Of a stretch of 64,000 nt of DNA, positions 61,085 to 64,000 are shown one piece after another. The notes beneath the pieces were generated by a model. It had not been told where the DNA came from and searched no databases. It saw only the letters and a program-made list of their open reading frames with translations. Position numbers and translations under genes: made by a program. Position 1 is the first letter of the stretch. Each line of letters starts with the position of its first letter. Source of the DNA: Pyrodictiaceae archaeon (GTDB lineage: Archaea; Thermoproteota; Thermoprotei_A; Sulfolobales; Pyrodictiaceae); assembly GCA_027036135.1 (NCBI GenBank), contig JALVSY010000016.1, positions 186,001 to 250,000 on the forward strand. The letters are read 5' to 3'.

Positions 61085-62497
61085 ATGGTAAGGATTGTAG
61101 GAAACCTCATAGCATTGCTAATAAATATTGCCGCTGCCTTTGTACTCGTTCGCAGATTATCTCCAAGTGATTACGCGTTTTACCAAACACTCACGAAGAG
61201 AGGGACATGGATAGGATCACTAATAGTACTGCTACTAGGTGGCTGGATTTATCGATACAATGCACAGAGAATACCGGGCTCGTGGGAGGCTAGCATAGTA
61301 ATAAGCCTGCTATCTATCCTCTACGCATTCTCGTCAGGCCTACTTATAGCCTACTATCTTCACGTGAGCATGTATATCGCTCTCTTATCGGGACTCGCTG
61401 TCTCAGCGTTTATAGCCTATGTCATGATAAGGCAAGTCCTTAACGCCCTAAGACCGGTGCGCTATGCTTTTTTAGCGATAATTTATCGTCTTTTATATAC
61501 CAGTCTCATAGTTCTACTAGTCTACTTCATCGGCTATGGAGTAGCTGGAGCACTTTGGAGCATTGTTGCCGCGGGGGCCGTAGCTAGCTTTCTAGGCTAC
61601 ACGTGGGGGAAAAGAGCGAAGCCTCCTGCTAGTCGTTGGACAGGTATAGTAAGGGAATGGATTCGGCATAGCTTTGTATTTCTACCCTCAACTATCGCTC
61701 AAATATTAGCGAGCCTGGACGCCCTAATAGCCTACCATTTCTGGGGCAGCAGGATCGTTGCAGCTTTTTTTGCCACACTTATGATTTTTTCGCTAATAAG
61801 AGAATCTATTAGTGCCGGAGCAAGCTACGTTGCCACGTACTTACTCCAGGGAGGCGAAGAAGAGAAAAGTCTACAGGGTCTAGTAGCCTTACTAGCGCTT
61901 ACCATTCCTTTGCTAGTCTTTGTTGCATCTTATCCAACCCATATACTGTACCTGATAAATCCCCATTACGCATGGGCTAAGCCAGTCATCGCGTTTCATG
62001 CTATCTACACACTTATAGCGATGTTCGAGACGTATATAGCTTCAATCGCCAGCGGCTCTATTAAGGGGAGAGCAAGAGAGTCAGCTGGCAAGCTCCTAAG
62101 GCTTACATCTCTCGCCTTGATTACCCGCGTAACCTATTTCGTATTAATCACAGTGCTAGCTGCAACCATCACTGCTGGCTCCTCCGCGCTTATTGCATGG
62201 TCTGTCTCGCTAGCTACGATGTCCCTGCTATCCATAATAGGTTATATTGAGCTAACGCCTAGTCTAAGCTACACCACGTTCAAGAGACATATTATCCTCT
62301 TAACTATTTATACTATTTTGAGCTGTCTAGTAGCACGCCTAGTAAGGCTACCGCCGCCTGCTCAGCACTTCTTTGCAGAGGCAAAGATACTAGCCCTTCC
62401 TTTTATAGAGTATGTAGTAATAACATATATAATCATAGTTTTGGTAACACCTGAGCTCAGACAAATGCTAAAACACGTATTAAAAAATATAGCGTAA
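61085..62497 (+). CDS. Polysaccharide flippase / MATE-like membrane protein
   Basis: 470 aa with about 12 to 14 membrane segments. The N-terminus (NLIALLINIAAAFVLVRRLS, PSDYAFYQTLTKRG) follows the pattern of Wzx-type polysaccharide exporters, which flip lipid-linked sugars for surface glycans or protein N-glycosylation. Probably serves S-layer glycosylation; the substrate is inferred only by family. Confidence 0.83.
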   Translation: MVRIVGNLIALLINIAAAFVLVRRLSPSDYAFYQTLTKRGTWIGSLIVLLLGGWIYRYNAQRIPGSWEASIVISLLSILYAFSSGLLIAYYLHVSMYIALLSGLAVSAFIAYVMIRQVLNALRPVRYAFLAIIYRLLYTSLIVLLVYFIGYGVAGALWSIVAAGAVASFLGYTWGKRAKPPASRWTGIVREWIRHSFVFLPSTIAQILASLDALIAYHFWGSRIVAAFFATLMIFSLIRESISAGASYVATYLLQGGEEEKSLQGLVALLALTIPLLVFVASYPTHILYLINPHYAWAKPVIAFHAIYTLIAMFETYIASIASGSIKGRARESAGKLLRLTSLALITRVTYFVLITVLAATITAGSSALIAWSVSLATMSLLSIIGYIELTPSLSYTTFKRHIILLTIYTILSCLVARLVRLPPPAQHFFAEAKILALPFIEYVVITYIIIVLVTPELRQMLKHVLKNIA

Positions 62498-62710
62498 AAC
62501 AATCTGCCGACAAAGCAATTGAAGACCGAGGGAATGGACTACGTCATAGTTGTTGACATAAGAATCTTCAGCTATAATGTAATATTGTACTATGATATTG
62601 TAGTGGCAACAATAGCGCTATATCTGCATGGCATAAAGGAAAAGAAACAAGCAGCTACCAGTAAGAAGTGGCCATTAAAGCCTCTGCTAGCTAGTAAGCT
62701 ATTACTAGTG

Positions 62711-63427
62711 CTAATCGTTATAGCGTGTAAAGAGCAATGGATCATCAGTTATGATATAATCTAGTTTATCTCGTAGCTTATTAACTATTTCAACATCATT
62801 GACAGTCCAAAGAACCGTCTTGAGACCTAATCGCTTAACTTCAGATAAGTAGTTTTTAAGACCCTGGAGCCCCACGATCCCTATAGCTTCAACCGGTGGA
62901 TTAATGGTCTCAAGGCCTAGCTCCCTTGCTAGCGCTAGTGCCCGCTTGGCCTTCTCAATGCTATCAATGTTAATACCTAGTCGCGCATCTTTATCAAGTG
63001 TTCTTATGCGCCTTAGTGCTTCCTCGTTAAAGCTTATGAATATGACGTTTCTTAGCCATCCCTTTTCCGCGACAATATTGTAGGAGGGAGCCGCTGCGCC
63101 TAGCTCCTTAATCTCTACGAATACTTCATAGGTCTTGGGGATAGCACCTAGAACCTCTTCGAGCGTGGGGATTGTCTGCGCCATGCCTAGGTGTATACGT
63201 TTTAGCTCATGTAATGTTGCCTCGTTGACACGCATACTTAGGCCAGCTACTCTCTCAAGATCCTCGTCATGAATAACTACCGGGTAGTCATCCTTGCTCA
63301 TCCTAACATCCAGCTCAACTCCATGAGCGCCATGCAACAGTGCACCGAGGAATGACGCAATAGTGTTCTCAGGATAGCGCCTAGGAAACCCTCGGTGCCC
63401 GATCACTTTAGGCATCAATGCTAGCAT
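62711..63427 (-). CDS. Glycerophosphodiester phosphodiesterase
   Basis: 238 aa. VIGHRGFPRRYPENTIASF and GVELDVRMSKDDYPVVIHDE carry the catalytic HRG..PENT, E.D and HD motifs; the C-terminal VLWTVNDVEIVNKL completes the TIM barrel. Hydrolyses deacylated phospholipid headgroups. No signal peptide, so cytoplasmic. Confidence 0.94.
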   Translation of the reverse strand: MLALMPKVIGHRGFPRRYPENTIASFLGALLHGAHGVELDVRMSKDDYPVVIHDEDLERVAGLSMRVNEATLHELKRIHLGMAQTIPTLEEVLGAIPKTYEVFVEIKELGAAAPSYNIVAEKGWLRNVIFISFNEEALRRIRTLDKDARLGINIDSIEKAKRALALARELGLETINPPVEAIGIVGLQGLKNYLSEVKRLGLKTVLWTVNDVEIVNKLRDKLDYIITDDPLLFTRYND

Positions 63428-63521
63428 CCCCCTTGGAACTATTTTGGCCCGATTAGTGCTTGTTGCGAGGAAAGAGCTTAATATCTTAAGGTCCTACAAG
63501 GGTATAAAGGGGCCTATTAAG

Positions 63522-64000
63522 ATGGGGCCCTGGGTTTTAATAGCTTCCTTAATAGTCATAATCGTCGCTATACTTGTTCTATTAGCGTTTGCGGCTGCGA
63601 AGAGGCTGCTAAGTCCTCCGCGCAAGAAGGGAGCATGGACGCCTCAAGACTTTGGACTAGGATACCAGGACGTAGAGATTGTCGCGGATGATGGTGTAAA
63701 GCTGAGAGGCTGGTTCATAGATGTAGGGAGCATGAATACCGTTATCGCTATACATGGATATACGTCGAGCCGCTGGGACGAGACTTATATGAAGCCAGTT
63801 GTCCACATGCTTGCTCGCAATGGCTTCAATGTACTAGCCTTTGACTTCCGCGCACACGGTGAGAGCGAGGGCAAATACACTACTCTCGGCGTAAGGGAGC
63901 TGAGGGACTATAGGAGAATAATATCGTGGCTCAAAAACAATTACCCCGACAAAGCCAAGAAGGTAGGTGTCATCGGCTACTCTATGGGCGGAGCAGTGGC
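63522..64000 (+). CDS. Alpha/beta hydrolase with N-terminal membrane anchor, partial
   Basis: Open frame running off the right edge (about 159 codons seen). An N-terminal membrane helix (WVLIASLIVIIVAILVLLAF) precedes an alpha/beta hydrolase domain: IAIHGYTSSRWDETY (oxyanion loop), DFRAHGESEGKYTTLG, and the nucleophile elbow GVIGYSMGGAV with Ser. A TATA-like GGTATAAAGG lies upstream. Substrate unknown; the catalytic Asp and His lie beyond the window. Confidence 0.88.
   Translation, partial: MGPWVLIASLIVIIVAILVLLAFAAAKRLLSPPRKKGAWTPQDFGLGYQDVEIVADDGVKLRGWFIDVGSMNTVIAIHGYTSSRWDETYMKPVVHMLARNGFNVLAFDFRAHGESEGKYTTLGVRELRDYRRIISWLKNNYPDKAKKVGVIGYSMGGAV

Noticed and set aside
62519-62764. 81-aa plus-strand frame between the flippase and the phosphodiesterase
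   Set aside because: Overlaps the phosphodiesterase 3' end, lacks a clear ribosome-binding site and matches nothing; not strong enough to call.
1-64000. CRISPR arrays
   Set aside because: No regularly spaced direct repeats with unique spacers were found by reading the intergenic regions.

Overview
The window comes from a hyperthermophilic crenarchaeon. The ribosomal order rps13-rps4-rps11-rpo3, tRNA genes with encoded CCA, an intron-containing tRNA-Ser, a long 7S SRP RNA, a superoxide reductase, an SSV-type integrase and TATA/SD signals all point to Desulfurococcales. The family Pyrodictiaceae (Hyperthermus/Pyrodictium) is my best guess, by gene content only. Housekeeping segments flank two integrated regions.

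Region by region: (1) 1-2402, ribosomal/RNA polymerase operon on the minus strand. (2) 2888-14175, an A+T-richer island between tRNA-Gly and a 28-bp copy of its 3' end. It carries a divergent cassette: DNA methyltransferase plus an unrecognised 528-aa protein on one side, and a 1056-aa helicase, a DUF1998-like Cys-rich protein and a single-HKD phospholipase-D protein on the other. The helicase, DUF1998 and PLD genes in that order are the signature of DISARM defence (drmA-drmB-drmC), here with a methyltransferase and without an obvious drmD/drmE. (3) 14.3-16.4 kb, a HerA-type ATPase and a winged-helix regulator.

(4) 16534-33525, a 16,920-bp provirus or plasmid in tRNA-Leu(GAG), bounded by perfect 72-bp repeats. 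The integrase is split SSV-style: its N-terminal part is at the right end, its C-terminal part at the left, and they rejoin in frame to 368 aa on excision. The element encodes several ribbon-helix-helix and winged-helix regulators, a TGT/DpdA-like base-exchange enzyme, a DUF3800 protein, a virus-type P-loop ATPase, and a surface/virion block. That block has a glycoprotein-like protein, a 1120-aa protein that looks like three secreted proteins joined through internal signal peptides, a secreted trypsin-like protease and multi-spanning membrane proteins. Shared palindromes precede the virion operons. No major capsid protein was recognised, so the virus type is open.

(5) 33.5-38.9 kb, a tRNA-rich zone (Leu, Ser, Val, Leu) with spermidine synthase, gene fragments, a GC-rich structured repeat region and an amino-acid permease fused to a nucleotidyltransferase. 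(6) 39-45 kb, a secreted Lon-like protease and a metal ABC transporter with a NikR-like regulator, a phosphatase and a duplicated palindromic operator. (7) 45-64 kb, core metabolism and RNA functions: superoxide reductase, pyruvate kinase, Tpt1/KptA, PAPS-reductase-family protein, HemB, SRP RNA, an RNA m5C methyltransferase, TldD/TldE, a metallo-beta-lactamase-fold protein, a flippase, a glycerophosphodiesterase and a partial alpha/beta hydrolase.

The items I would look at first are the DISARM-like island with its unknown 528-aa partner, the polyprotein-like envelope gene with its adjacent protease, the virus-borne TGT/DpdA-like enzyme, and the permease-nucleotidyltransferase fusion.
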